DNA of 6,744 bases, from positions 1 through 6,744 of the forward strand of contig CABQMM010000066.1 in NCBI GenBank assembly GCA_902465215.1, read 5' to 3'. Position numbers and translations under genes: made by a program. Numbering within the stretch: the stretch's first letter is position 1; the number at the start of each line of letters is the position of its first letter. Positions 1-6,085 of the stretch are shown piece by piece. This stretch comes from an uncultured Bacillota bacterium. GTDB lineage: Bacteria; Bacillota; Clostridia; Peptostreptococcales; Anaerovoracaceae. A model generated the notes under the pieces. That model was not told where the DNA came from. It saw nothing but the letters and a program-made list of their open reading frames with translations, and ran no database searches.

Positions 1-875
1 TTCTGTTTTCGCTGCCAATTTGTGATGTTTGTTTCCGTTCCGAGCAGCCTCGTTTCGACTTCTCTGACGGCTTTTCCTGTCGGAAGCGGAAGCATATCGA
101 TGGACAGCATCATGTTCTTGCAGCGTGTGGTCAGCTCCGTCACAAAATCATCTTTTAGGAAGTTTGCATATTCTTTGAGAAACAGAACTCGCACATAACG
201 CTCGCCAAGCACAATATGGTCTTTTTGGATTTCCATGCTGTCAGGACAGATATAGTCCTTGAAGCTGTGTCCTTTCCGGCGGCTGTCCTTCAGGTCGAAT
301 GCGAAGTCGCTTTCTTCCCCTGTTCGGTAGAAATCGTAAAAAATCCTTAGCCGCTCGACTGCGCCAAGCTCGGTGCATTTTGAGCCGATTTTATTTAATT
401 GAATCGCAATGCTCGCACCGAAACGGTTAAAATACTGCCTTGCATCCTCCGCACTTTTTTCGGTAACGGTCACAGTGATGTACTTTTCCTGAATGATGGA
501 ATTTCCTGCGGTTGCTTTTTCAAGCAGCATTTGATTGTATTCCCTGCGGTATTCGTTTAGGTTATCGTCCTGCTCTTTGATAAAGATTCTTTTTTCAAAG
601 TCCGCCTGATTCAGCTTACGATTGTTAATCGTGATTTTCGTGGTCGCGTTGCTGTCCAAAGAGTTGAGCAGGGCGCAGTAGCGCTCAAACATCGTTTCTT
701 TGTCTGCCTCCGAGGCAACTTGATAATTGATATCCTCGAATTTATATGTCCTGCTGTATTGGTTCTTGCCTACCCGAAACAGTCCGTCATCATAAACGGT
801 GCTGATGGGAATTGCGTCCTGCACGCTTCTTGGCAGCTTGATGTGGTCTTTTTTTCGTCTTTTTTGTATGCTCAC
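1..875 (-). CDS. virB4: VirB4-like conjugation ATPase, N-terminal part (runs off left edge)
   Basis: VirB4 is the cytoplasmic or membrane-associated ATPase that powers assembly and function of type IV secretion channels. I translated the minus strand from a GTG at 875 and found an open frame of 291 codons down to base 1 with no stop. The protein begins VSIQKRRKKDHIKLPRSVQD, followed by a PRSVQDAIPI / KNQYSRTYKF / DINYQ series typical of the N-terminal domain of Gram-positive VirB4 proteins. Later stretches such as LNSLDSNATTKITINN and LLGTETNITNWQRKQ also fit that family. Full-length relatives are roughly 800 residues, so the Walker A and B motifs lie outside the window. The GTG start is supported by an AGGAG seven bases upstream (883-887) and by the absence of an ATG near the conserved N-terminus. 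The first 86 bases overlap prgI in another frame, suggesting translational coupling. The frame is easily missed because it has neither an ATG nor a stop inside the window. Confidence 0.93.
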   Translation of the reverse strand, partial: MSIQKRRKKDHIKLPRSVQDAIPISTVYDDGLFRVGKNQYSRTYKFEDINYQVASEADKETMFERYCALLNSLDSNATTKITINNRKLNQADFEKRIFIKEQDDNLNEYRREYNQMLLEKATAGNSIIQEKYITVTVTEKSAEDARQYFNRFGASIAIQLNKIGSKCTELGAVERLRIFYDFYRTGEESDFAFDLKDSRRKGHSFKDYICPDSMEIQKDHIVLGERYVRVLFLKEYANFLKDDFVTELTTRCKNMMLSIDMLPLPTGKAVREVETRLLGTETNITNWQRKQ

Positions 876-1212
876 TTTTTCTCTCCTTTTCGTCTTTTTG
901 CAGTTCGTAATATAGGTTGGTCGGGCGGAAGGTCAGTCGCTTTGGTGTCAGTAGTTCCGCTTTTATGACTGCCCAAAGAAATTTCTCTGCGGGCATTTTG
1001 TTATAGCTTACAAAGCCGAGCATCGCGCAGGGCAGCATCCCGAAAATGCACGCCCATGACACGGCCTCCATGCCGATACTTCCCCTTAGCAGAAAATACA
1101 TCCCAACGGATATTCCTAAGCCCAAGGCAGAAAAAAGGAACTGACGCAGCGTCAGCCCCCAAAACATCGCCTCCCGGTATTCCCGGATTTCTTTATTGAT
1201 TTTTCGCTCCAT
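790..1212 (-). CDS. prgI: PrgI family conjugation membrane protein
   Basis: This 140-residue protein matches the PrgI family (Pfam PF12666), a small inner-membrane component of Gram-positive type IV secretion encoded next to virB4. Diagnostic stretches are the N-terminal INKEIREYREAMFWGLTLRQ (residues 5-24) and the LLTPKRLTFRPTNLYYEL segment (87-104). Two hydrophobic helices lie at about 24-43 and 47-68, giving a hairpin in the membrane. After residue 105 the chain becomes a strongly basic, low-complexity tail rich in Lys, Arg and His. The last 28 codons or so overlap the start of virB4 in another frame, so part of this tail may be a by-product of that overlap. The ATG at 1212 follows an excellent AGGAGG four bases upstream, 16 bases after the stop of the TrbL/VirB6-like gene. 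Its exact role in the channel is not settled in the family; a partner of VirB4 is the usual inference. Confidence 0.93.
   Translation of the reverse strand: MERKINKEIREYREAMFWGLTLRQFLFSALGLGISVGMYFLLRGSIGMEAVSWACIFGMLPCAMLGFVSYNKMPAEKFLWAVIKAELLTPKRLTFRPTNLYYELQKDEKERKSEHTKKTKKRPHQAAKKRAGRNSHQHRL
883..887 (-). promoter_or_regulatory. Ribosome binding site deciding the virB4 GTG start
   Basis: On the minus strand AGGAG is followed by seven A/G-rich bases and then GTG at 875-873. It lies inside the prgI coding region. It fixes the virB4 start upstream of the conserved PRSVQD segment where no ATG is available. Confidence 0.8.
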
Positions 1213-1216
1213 ATTG

Positions 1217-1222
1217 CCTCCT
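1217..1222 (-). promoter_or_regulatory. Consensus ribosome binding site of prgI
   Basis: A perfect AGGAGG on the minus strand ends four bases before the prgI ATG. It sits in the 16-base gap after the TAG stop of the TrbL/VirB6-like gene. Confidence 0.8.
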
Positions 1223-1228
1223 TTTCTT

Positions 1229-2065
1229 CTACAGCCCCATCATTTCTTTAACAACATGGTCTGCCATTTTAATGGTTCCGACGAGTATCAGCATATTAAA
1301 AATCAGTTCCCCAAGGTACGACCAGACCATTGCAACAGGCGCGGCCGCAGTATCTATGACGGGCGGAGAAGCTGCGAAAATGGAAAAGATAATGCACGAC
1401 AAAAGTATAATCGCGCCTTCCATACAGACGGAAGCATAAGATTTCAGGAATGAAATGCCGATGTGCTGCGTGGGCTGTCCTGCTACGGTCGATAAGGGAA
1501 TTGGTGCAATCGCCGTGTACATGTACAATTTGAAAAATCTTCCATACACCGTCATAATGATAATGAACGACAGCACGGTAATCACAAGGCTGCCGATAAG
1601 GGAAACAGCCCATAATGGAATCGATTCAAAAAAGCCGCAATCCTCAATCGCCGTTATCATGGCGTCAGGAAGGCTCATGCCCTGTGTCCTGCCAAGCCCT
1701 GCCGTTCGCATAATCGTACTGACAATGCCTTGCAGAATTGAGAAAATTGCAAGCATAAGTTCCAGTCCGTAAGTGACAATAGCCTTTGCGATAATGAAGC
1801 GGATAAAAACTTTGACCGCCTGCTCTGGCCTTTTGACTTCAGCAAAACTACCGCTTTCCTTTACCATGCCTGCTAAAAAAAATAGCACTAATAGCGCAAT
1901 TCCGATTGCCTGCAGTGCGCCGTGAATATCGACAATGACCTTCCAGATGTCGCCGCCTCGAAAATGCTCCGGCTCTTCCGTTAATAGCACCCAGATTTCC
2001 GCCAATTTCTCATTCCATGTGGTTAGTGCGTTTTGTAAGTTCTGTACTACCCAGTTTTCCGACAT
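1229..2065 (-). CDS. virB6: TrbL/VirB6-like polytopic conjugal transfer protein
   Basis: This is a 278-residue integral membrane protein of the TrbL/VirB6 kind, which forms the inner-membrane part of the conjugation channel. Hydrophobic segments fall at about residues 46-66, 98-118, 150-175, 215-232 and 250-266. The signature region is FKLYMYTAIAPIPLSTVAGQ (178-197), followed by a GISFLKSY segment and another membrane helix. The same arrangement (YxYTxIAPIP, then a G-x-x-FL/YL helix) is known in clostridial TrbL/VirB6-like proteins, probably the CD1112-type family. The gene sits between the pilin-like gene and prgI, the expected place. I chose the ATG at 2065 because GAGGTG (2071-2076) lies five bases upstream. 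The longer frame from 2107 starts with TTG, overlaps the previous gene and would add 14 charged residues (DDKDENTGKRGDG) with no ribosome binding site of comparable quality. Confidence 0.88.
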   Translation of the reverse strand: MSENWVVQNLQNALTTWNEKLAEIWVLLTEEPEHFRGGDIWKVIVDIHGALQAIGIALLVLFFLAGMVKESGSFAEVKRPEQAVKVFIRFIIAKAIVTYGLELMLAIFSILQGIVSTIMRTAGLGRTQGMSLPDAMITAIEDCGFFESIPLWAVSLIGSLVITVLSFIIIMTVYGRFFKLYMYTAIAPIPLSTVAGQPTQHIGISFLKSYASVCMEGAIILLSCIIFSIFAASPPVIDTAAAPVAMVWSYLGELIFNMLILVGTIKMADHVVKEMMGL

Positions 2066-2070
2066 TCCAT

Positions 2071-2076
2071 CACCTC
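2071..2076 (-). promoter_or_regulatory. Ribosome binding site deciding the TrbL/VirB6 start at 2065
   Basis: GAGGTG on the minus strand is five bases from the ATG at 2065-2063 (seven bases counting from the GAGG core). It argues for that ATG over the TTG at 2107, which lies upstream of this site. Confidence 0.7.
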
Positions 2077-2099
2077 GCTTTCCTGTGTTCTCATCCTTG

Positions 2100-2441
2100 T
2101 CATCCAATAATTAGATTCAGAATTTCCTTCGTAAAGGTAATGACTACGCCGCCCGCTAAGGTCAGAAATCCATTGGCACGTTGCGACGGGTCGTGGGACT
2201 TTAAGGATAAGCCAACCTGCATAATCCCAAGACCCAGTAAAATGATTCCGATGGCACGAATCAGTGCAAAGATAAAATCCGACAAGTTATTTACAACGGC
2301 AAGCGGATCGCCGCCCTCCGCAAAGGCTGCCTGCGGCAGCAGCATGATACTCATCGTAAGTAGAAGGCACGCCGCCTGCCGCCCTTTTCTCTTTTGGGCT
2401 TTCCTCTTTTTTCTTTCTTTCCTCTCATTCATTTCATTCAT
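2100..2441 (-). CDS. Small two-helix pilin-like membrane protein (VirB2/TrbC- or Maff2-like) with signal peptide
   Basis: This 113-residue protein belongs to the small membrane proteins found between virD4 and the TrbL/VirB6 gene in clostridial conjugative elements; relatives are sometimes misnamed glutamyl-tRNA amidotransferase. The conserved core is NNLSDFIFALIRAIGIILLG (51-70) followed by a SLKSHDPSQRANGFLTLAGG stretch (79-98), with two hydrophobic helices at about 55-77 and 92-111. That is the topology of VirB2/TrbC pilin precursors. The N-terminus looks like a Sec signal: a very basic n-region (residues 7-21), a hydrophobic core (22-36) and an AFA site before EGG at residue 42, predicting a mature chain of 72 residues. 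The ATG at 2441 is nine bases from a GGAGG (2451-2455) and overlaps the end of virD4 by eight bases. The family resemblance is firm; the pilin function is inferred from size, topology and position. Confidence 0.8.
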   Translation of the reverse strand: MNEMNERKERKKRKAQKRKGRQAACLLLTMSIMLLPQAAFAEGGDPLAVVNNLSDFIFALIRAIGIILLGLGIMQVGLSLKSHDPSQRANGFLTLAGGVVITFTKEILNLIIG

Positions 2442-4251
2442 TTTCGTATTCCTCCGTTTCTTCGCTTGTTTCCAGTTCTTCGTTTGTCAGAATTTCGTAG
2501 TCCGCAGCGGTGGCCTCGTGTTCTGCTTCTTGCAGGCTTTCTGTTTCCCCGGTATAGCGCAGCTTCACAGACGCGATTGCCTCTGCAGCTTTTCCATGCA
2601 TAAACGGTTTTTCTCCACCGTCGGTCGTTTTCTTCACATTCGGGTGCTTCAAAATATCGTACTTCAGGTCCATGATTGGACTTTCGCCGCGGATAAACGA
2701 TAGCGCATACCGATTGTCCAGTTTCCGCACTTCATCTGGGGTTAATAACTCCCGTCCGCTGATTTGATAATTCGTTGAATAGTTTCCGTTTCTTCCTGCA
2801 GATTTTCCGTAGGTGTTCAGGTCAATGGTTTCCTTGCCCAAGAGCTTTGACACATACTCATGCGTGGACTGCTCATTGCCGCCAAGATACAGAAAGCTGT
2901 CACAGTTTCCCGTAATGCTCTCCCACTCTTTTTCAAACAGCTTTTTAAGCTGCGCCAAGTTCTGCAAAATGATACTGACCGATACCCCGCGTGAACGCAT
3001 GACAGACAGCGCCTTCTCGAAGTCATCCGGCAGGCTGACATTTGCAAACTCGTCCATTAGAAAATGTACGGGCACAGGCAGGCTTCCGCCGTATTTGTGG
3101 TCTGCCAAAAAGAAAAGCTGCTGAAAAAGCTGGGTATATAGAATCGACACTAAGAAGTTAAAACTGGTATCGTTATCGGGTATCAACGCAAAGAGTGCGG
3201 TCTTTTTCTTTCCAAGCATGGATAGCTCAAGTTCGTCCGTTCTGGTTAAACTTGCAAGGCTCTCCAAATTGAATTTTTCAAGCCGCGCTGCAAGGGTAAT
3301 CTGAATGGATTTGAGCGTTTTGCCCGAGCCGCTGTGATAGTTCTTGTAATACTTGACTGCAATATGATTCGGCTCCCGCAGTTCTAAATCATAAAAAAGG
3401 CTGTCAAGCGGGCTGATGTATTCTTCATCTTCCTCGCTCACTGCGCCATAGCGCAGCATTTCCATGACCATTGCAAAATTCTGTTCTTCCTCCGGTGCTT
3501 CATATTTCAGATAGAAAATCAGCGCAAGAAGCAGCATGGAAGCTGCGGTGTCCCAAAACGGGTCTTGCGACTGCGCGTTCTTGGGTGTGGTTGCCTTAAA
3601 CAGATTTGTCACTAACTTTTGCACATCGTTATCGTCCTTGAGGTACACAAACGGGTTATAGCAATGACTTTTGTCCATACTGATTAAATCAAGTACCCTG
3701 ACCTCATAGCCTTCGTCTTGCAGCAAATGTCCCGTATCCCGCAGGATTTCTCCTTTTGGGTCTGTCACGACGAAGGATGTATTTGCCTGCATGATGTTGG
3801 GCTTGCAGTAAAAGCGCGTCTTGCCCGCACCACTGCCGCCGATGACGAGGATATTGATATTTCGTCTGTGTTTTTTGCCGTCAAGACCAATTCGCACTTG
3901 CTGTGTTAAAATCTTGTTTTCCTTCGGTGGTTTCTGCATGTATTTTCTATTGACTGCCTGCGGATTACCCCACTTCGCAGAGCCGTGTTCCGCGCCTCTG
4001 CGGTAGTTTTTCTGCATGCTAAGATAAATGCCGACTCCCAGAATATACAGCAGCAAAAAAAGAAGGACAGTTTTTAGGCTGTCCTTACAAAATGCGATAT
4101 TCGGTTTTTCAAGCGCAAGCATCATACCCTGAAGCATGCCGCTAAGTCCCTGCTGAAGATACGGTGCTGCGGCAAGTGCAAGATATATGACCGGAAAGGA
4201 AAAGACGAGACAAAGCAGAAGCACCGTTTTCGTTTCATCGTGCTTCATCAT
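2434..4251 (-). CDS. virD4: VirD4/TraG-type coupling protein (T4SS DNA-transfer ATPase)
   Basis: This 605-residue protein is the coupling ATPase that brings the relaxase-DNA complex to the secretion channel (TraG/VirD4 family, Pfam PF02534). Two N-terminal membrane segments lie at about residues 10-30 and 61-78. The cytoplasmic domain has a Walker A motif GGSGAGKT (138-145), the family VVTDPKGE stretch (161-168), and a Walker B region VHFLMDEFAN (395-404). A LQNLAQLKKLF segment (429-439) follows, where the family has its sensor-like motif. All catalytic motifs look intact and the length is normal for Gram-positive members. The last 35 residues form a Glu-rich tail without Lys or Arg. Two ATGs stand side by side (4251 and 4248); the AAAGGAAG at 4253-4260 is better spaced for the second, so the true product may be one residue shorter. 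The start overlaps the preceding small gene by 17 bases, and the end overlaps the pilin-like gene by eight. Confidence 0.97.
   Translation of the reverse strand: MMKHDETKTVLLLCLVFSFPVIYLALAAAPYLQQGLSGMLQGMMLALEKPNIAFCKDSLKTVLLFLLLYILGVGIYLSMQKNYRRGAEHGSAKWGNPQAVNRKYMQKPPKENKILTQQVRIGLDGKKHRRNINILVIGGSGAGKTRFYCKPNIMQANTSFVVTDPKGEILRDTGHLLQDEGYEVRVLDLISMDKSHCYNPFVYLKDDNDVQKLVTNLFKATTPKNAQSQDPFWDTAASMLLLALIFYLKYEAPEEEQNFAMVMEMLRYGAVSEEDEEYISPLDSLFYDLELREPNHIAVKYYKNYHSGSGKTLKSIQITLAARLEKFNLESLASLTRTDELELSMLGKKKTALFALIPDNDTSFNFLVSILYTQLFQQLFFLADHKYGGSLPVPVHFLMDEFANVSLPDDFEKALSVMRSRGVSVSIILQNLAQLKKLFEKEWESITGNCDSFLYLGGNEQSTHEYVSKLLGKETIDLNTYGKSAGRNGNYSTNYQISGRELLTPDEVRKLDNRYALSFIRGESPIMDLKYDILKHPNVKKTTDGGEKPFMHGKAAEAIASVKLRYTGETESLQEAEHEATAADYEILTNEELETSEETEEYENE
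2451..2455 (-). promoter_or_regulatory. Ribosome binding site of the pilin-like gene
   Basis: GGAGG on the minus strand lies within the last codons of virD4, nine bases before the ATG at 2441. It favours the first of the two in-frame ATGs (2441 and 2432), since the second would be 18 bases away. Confidence 0.6.
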
Positions 4252-4432
4252 GCTTCCTTTCTACCACACGAACCTTTTTGTCCGGCGCATTCGCAGCTTT
4301 CAGAATCAAATCCTCCACTGCATCCGGTGCACGGTTTTCGTCAATCAGGTCGTTTCGATAATCATTGAGTGCGTGAATCATGATGCTTCTTTCTCTTTCG
4401 TCCATAGCTAAATGGTATCGTTTTTCTTTCAT
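4235..4432 (-). CDS. Small conserved-looking protein of unknown function in the transfer operon
   Basis: This is a 65-residue charged protein beginning MKEKRYHLAMDERERSIMIH. I do not recognise a named domain, but I recall similar short proteins (a KRYH...L...E start, an HALN-type helix, then a K-x-ANAP-x-KK ending) directly upstream of virD4 in clostridial conjugative elements. No signal peptide or membrane segment is visible; residues 10-47 look mostly helical, and the remainder is a basic VRVVERKH tail. The start is supported by a GAGG (on the minus strand, inside the last codons of the previous gene) seven bases before the ATG. It begins four bases after the ArdC-like gene stops and overlaps virD4 by 17 bases, so its translation is probably coupled to both. 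It is likely cytoplasmic and made together with the coupling protein. The antisense frames here have no comparable support. Confidence 0.75.
   Translation of the reverse strand: MKEKRYHLAMDERERSIMIHALNDYRNDLIDENRAPDAVEDLILKAANAPDKKVRVVERKHDEAR
4253..4260 (-). promoter_or_regulatory. Ribosome binding site of virD4, favouring the second ATG
   Basis: AAAGGAAG on the minus strand lies inside the 3' end of the 65-codon gene. The AAGGA core is three to four bases from the ATG at 4251 and six to seven from the ATG at 4248, so the second start has more normal spacing. Confidence 0.55.
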
Positions 4433-4436
4433 GATG

Positions 4437-5342
4437 TTACCTCGCGTCTTGGTTTCGGCTCTGCTTTTCGTTTAGTTTTGCCGCAATCTGTTTCTGCATT
4501 TCCTTTAGCCTGCTATGAATGCTGATTGGATATTCCAAGCATCTGCGGATTTCTTTTGGCCCCATGTTTTTTAGGCTTTCCGGAACCGAAATCCTTATGT
4601 CTTTATCTGCAAGACCGTATTCCCGCTGGATAAGATAGGTAGCACACGCAGCCTCAAAGCTTTGGATTTGCGGATTTTCCGCTCCGTTTTGCTCAAAGAC
4701 CGCAGCTTTGACTTCTTCGCGGATCAGTCCCTTTAAGAAGGCCTCCCGCTCTAAACCTTTTCGCAGATAAATGGTGTTTTGTCCGCTGTCGAAAAAGACA
4801 TCTTCGCCGAAAGTATGCGTTTCGACTGCTTCAACTTTTGCTTTTGAAATTCCCATAATTGCAAAGAATTTGACTTTGTCGCTGACTTCCTCCTTTCTGC
4901 GATTTTCCGGAAGTGCGGTCGTCTGCGAAATGTCTAAGACCCGTTTCGGCTGAAAAGCGGTAAAGGCTTCGCCTTCGCGGGTTCTTGCGATATGCGGCTC
5001 TAAGATTTTAATTGCTTTTGAGTTCTTGCGGATATGTGCGCCTCTGGCTTTCCAGTCATCAAACTCCCTTAGCTCCGCCGCGTCAGGTTTCTGCAGGAAT
5101 ATCAGCAGACTATTTGACACCGTATAGTTTAATCGCGCCTGCAAGCGAATGTACTGGTTAAATGCTTCGTCGCTTGATACCGCTTCTTTTGTCGCTTCCT
5201 TTAGCATCTCAAACAGCTCCTGTCGCTCAGCCTGCTTGCGCTCGCGGTATTCGTCCGGATCATAGATGCCCGCCTGCCGCTGCGTGCCGCCATTTCTTCC
5301 TGTGCTTTGGTTCTTTTCTAAAAAATCATACATCGTGTCCAT
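4437..5342 (-). CDS. ArdC-like protein with degenerate metallopeptidase region
   Basis: This 301-residue soluble protein resembles ArdC-type antirestriction proteins. The part at about 45-140 fits an ArdC N-terminal single-strand DNA binding domain (PF08401): YTVSNSLLIFLQKPDA (73-88), a DDWKARGAHIRKNSKAIKIL stretch (95-114) and VLDISQT (135-141), which corresponds to the VFDISQT-like motif of the family. The C-terminal part has the spacing of the associated zincin peptidase. However, where HExxH is expected there is REEVK (208-212), followed by SFEAACATYLIQREYGL (228-244), which keeps the downstream Glu region. Both metal-binding histidines are therefore missing and catalysis is unlikely. Residues 260-301 form a basic helical tail. 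Known ArdC proteins bind single-stranded DNA and protect incoming plasmids from restriction; a similar role here is an inference. It begins five bases after the PcfB-like gene, with AAAGGAG eleven bases before the ATG. Confidence 0.78.
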   Translation of the reverse strand: MDTMYDFLEKNQSTGRNGGTQRQAGIYDPDEYRERKQAERQELFEMLKEATKEAVSSDEAFNQYIRLQARLNYTVSNSLLIFLQKPDAAELREFDDWKARGAHIRKNSKAIKILEPHIARTREGEAFTAFQPKRVLDISQTTALPENRRKEEVSDKVKFFAIMGISKAKVEAVETHTFGEDVFFDSGQNTIYLRKGLEREAFLKGLIREEVKAAVFEQNGAENPQIQSFEAACATYLIQREYGLADKDIRISVPESLKNMGPKEIRRCLEYPISIHSRLKEMQKQIAAKLNEKQSRNQDAR

Positions 5343-5347
5343 ATTCT

Positions 5348-6085
5348 TTAACGCTCCTTTCCTGCCGCTTTCTCTGTGCTCTTTTTCTCATAGACAGCAG
5401 TCCTGCTGCCTTCTTTCTGCTTTCGTTGTCTTTCCTGCTCCCTCTGCAGCTTTTCCCTGACTGACGGCTTTTTCTCAGAAATAGGTCTGGCTCCCGCTGT
5501 TTCCTGCTCTTTTAAGCCGCTCTTTGACGGAAATTCGCTGCTTTGGGAATGCGTGGGGACCGACTGGCTTGCAATATCGTCAAACAGCTTATCAAGTTTA
5601 CCCATATATTCTTCGATACTTTCTTTGCTTTCGCTTTGGGTCATGTTGTCGGTCTTGCCTCGCTCCGCTTTTGCCTTTTCGATATTCTGCACGATTTCTG
5701 CGGTATCGACGGCTGCCAGCTTGAAGCGCTCGACCACACGATTGATTTTCGGTGCATCCTCTGCGCGTGTGATAATGTCAACCGCCGCATTTTCATCTTT
5801 CTTTCCACGGTCACGAATCGTGCAGTACAAAACGCCGTACTTCTTTGCCTCCTGCACGAATTTTTTAAGGTCTTTCTGTGGCAGAGAAAAGACGGTCAAT
5901 TCCTTTCCTGATTTCAGCATAGAGGAAAGCCTTGCTTTTCCCGCTGTTTTCTGTTCTGCCTTTAAGGCAGCTGCAAGCAGGATTGCCATTTCCTTGGCCG
6001 CTGACCCTGTAATCTTCATCGCAACTTCCATGCCTTCTAAAGAAAAGCGTACTACCTGCTCTGCCGCATCGCCGCTGTAGTTCAT
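5348..6085 (-). CDS. pcfB: PcfB-like (DUF3801) conjugation accessory protein
   Basis: This 245-residue protein belongs to the PcfB/DUF3801 family (PF12687), named after a pCF10 transfer protein encoded close to the relaxase and coupling protein. The family domain covers about residues 1-135: a GDAAEQVVRFSLEGMEVAMK opening (5-24), a KGKARL-type segment at 46-56 ending in SSMLKSGK, KDLKKFVQEAKKYGVLYC (71-88) and a KINRVVERFKLAAVD stretch (113-127). Residues 140-200 are Ser/Glu-rich and probably disordered. A basic tail follows, opened by PSVREKL (207-213). The start overlaps the relaxase stop in an ATGA, with a purine-rich AAAGGGGGAAGGG just upstream. Coupling to the relaxase points to a relaxosome function, but the molecular role of the family is only partly known. 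No membrane segment or signal peptide is seen. Confidence 0.9.
   Translation of the reverse strand: MNYSGDAAEQVVRFSLEGMEVAMKITGSAAKEMAILLAAALKAEQKTAGKARLSSMLKSGKELTVFSLPQKDLKKFVQEAKKYGVLYCTIRDRGKKDENAAVDIITRAEDAPKINRVVERFKLAAVDTAEIVQNIEKAKAERGKTDNMTQSESKESIEEYMGKLDKLFDDIASQSVPTHSQSSEFPSKSGLKEQETAGARPISEKKPSVREKLQREQERQRKQKEGSRTAVYEKKSTEKAAGKER

Noticed and set aside
1296..1613. Minus-strand open frame of 105 codons inside the TrbL/VirB6-like gene.
   Set aside because: It is wholly nested in another frame of a clear membrane protein gene, has no ribosome binding site that I can see, and its His/Arg/Cys-rich product resembles nothing known.
2326..2340. Perfect hairpin GCTGCC-TGC-GGCAGC, considered as a terminator or regulatory stem.
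   Set aside because: It encodes the LPQAA part of the signal peptide in the pilin-like gene, has no T-run after it on the transcribed strand, and is short enough to arise by chance.
2017..2703. Open frame of 228 codons on the plus strand spanning the ends of virD4, the pilin-like gene and part of the TrbL/VirB6 gene.
   Set aside because: It crosses three genuine minus-strand genes, is Phe/Cys-rich low-complexity sequence from purine-rich Lys/Glu codons on the other strand, and shows no recognisable domain.
3316..3330. A second GSGKT (Walker A-like) string in the VirD4-like protein, residues 308-312.
   Set aside because: It lies in the YYK...GKTLKSI helix that VirD4/TraG relatives conserve in the all-alpha region, without a preceding beta strand; the true P-loop is GGSGAGKT at 138-145.
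5553..6080. Open frame of 175 codons on the plus strand opposite the PcfB-like gene.
   Set aside because: It is an antisense shadow of a well-recognised gene, with composition dictated by the opposite strand and no family resemblance.
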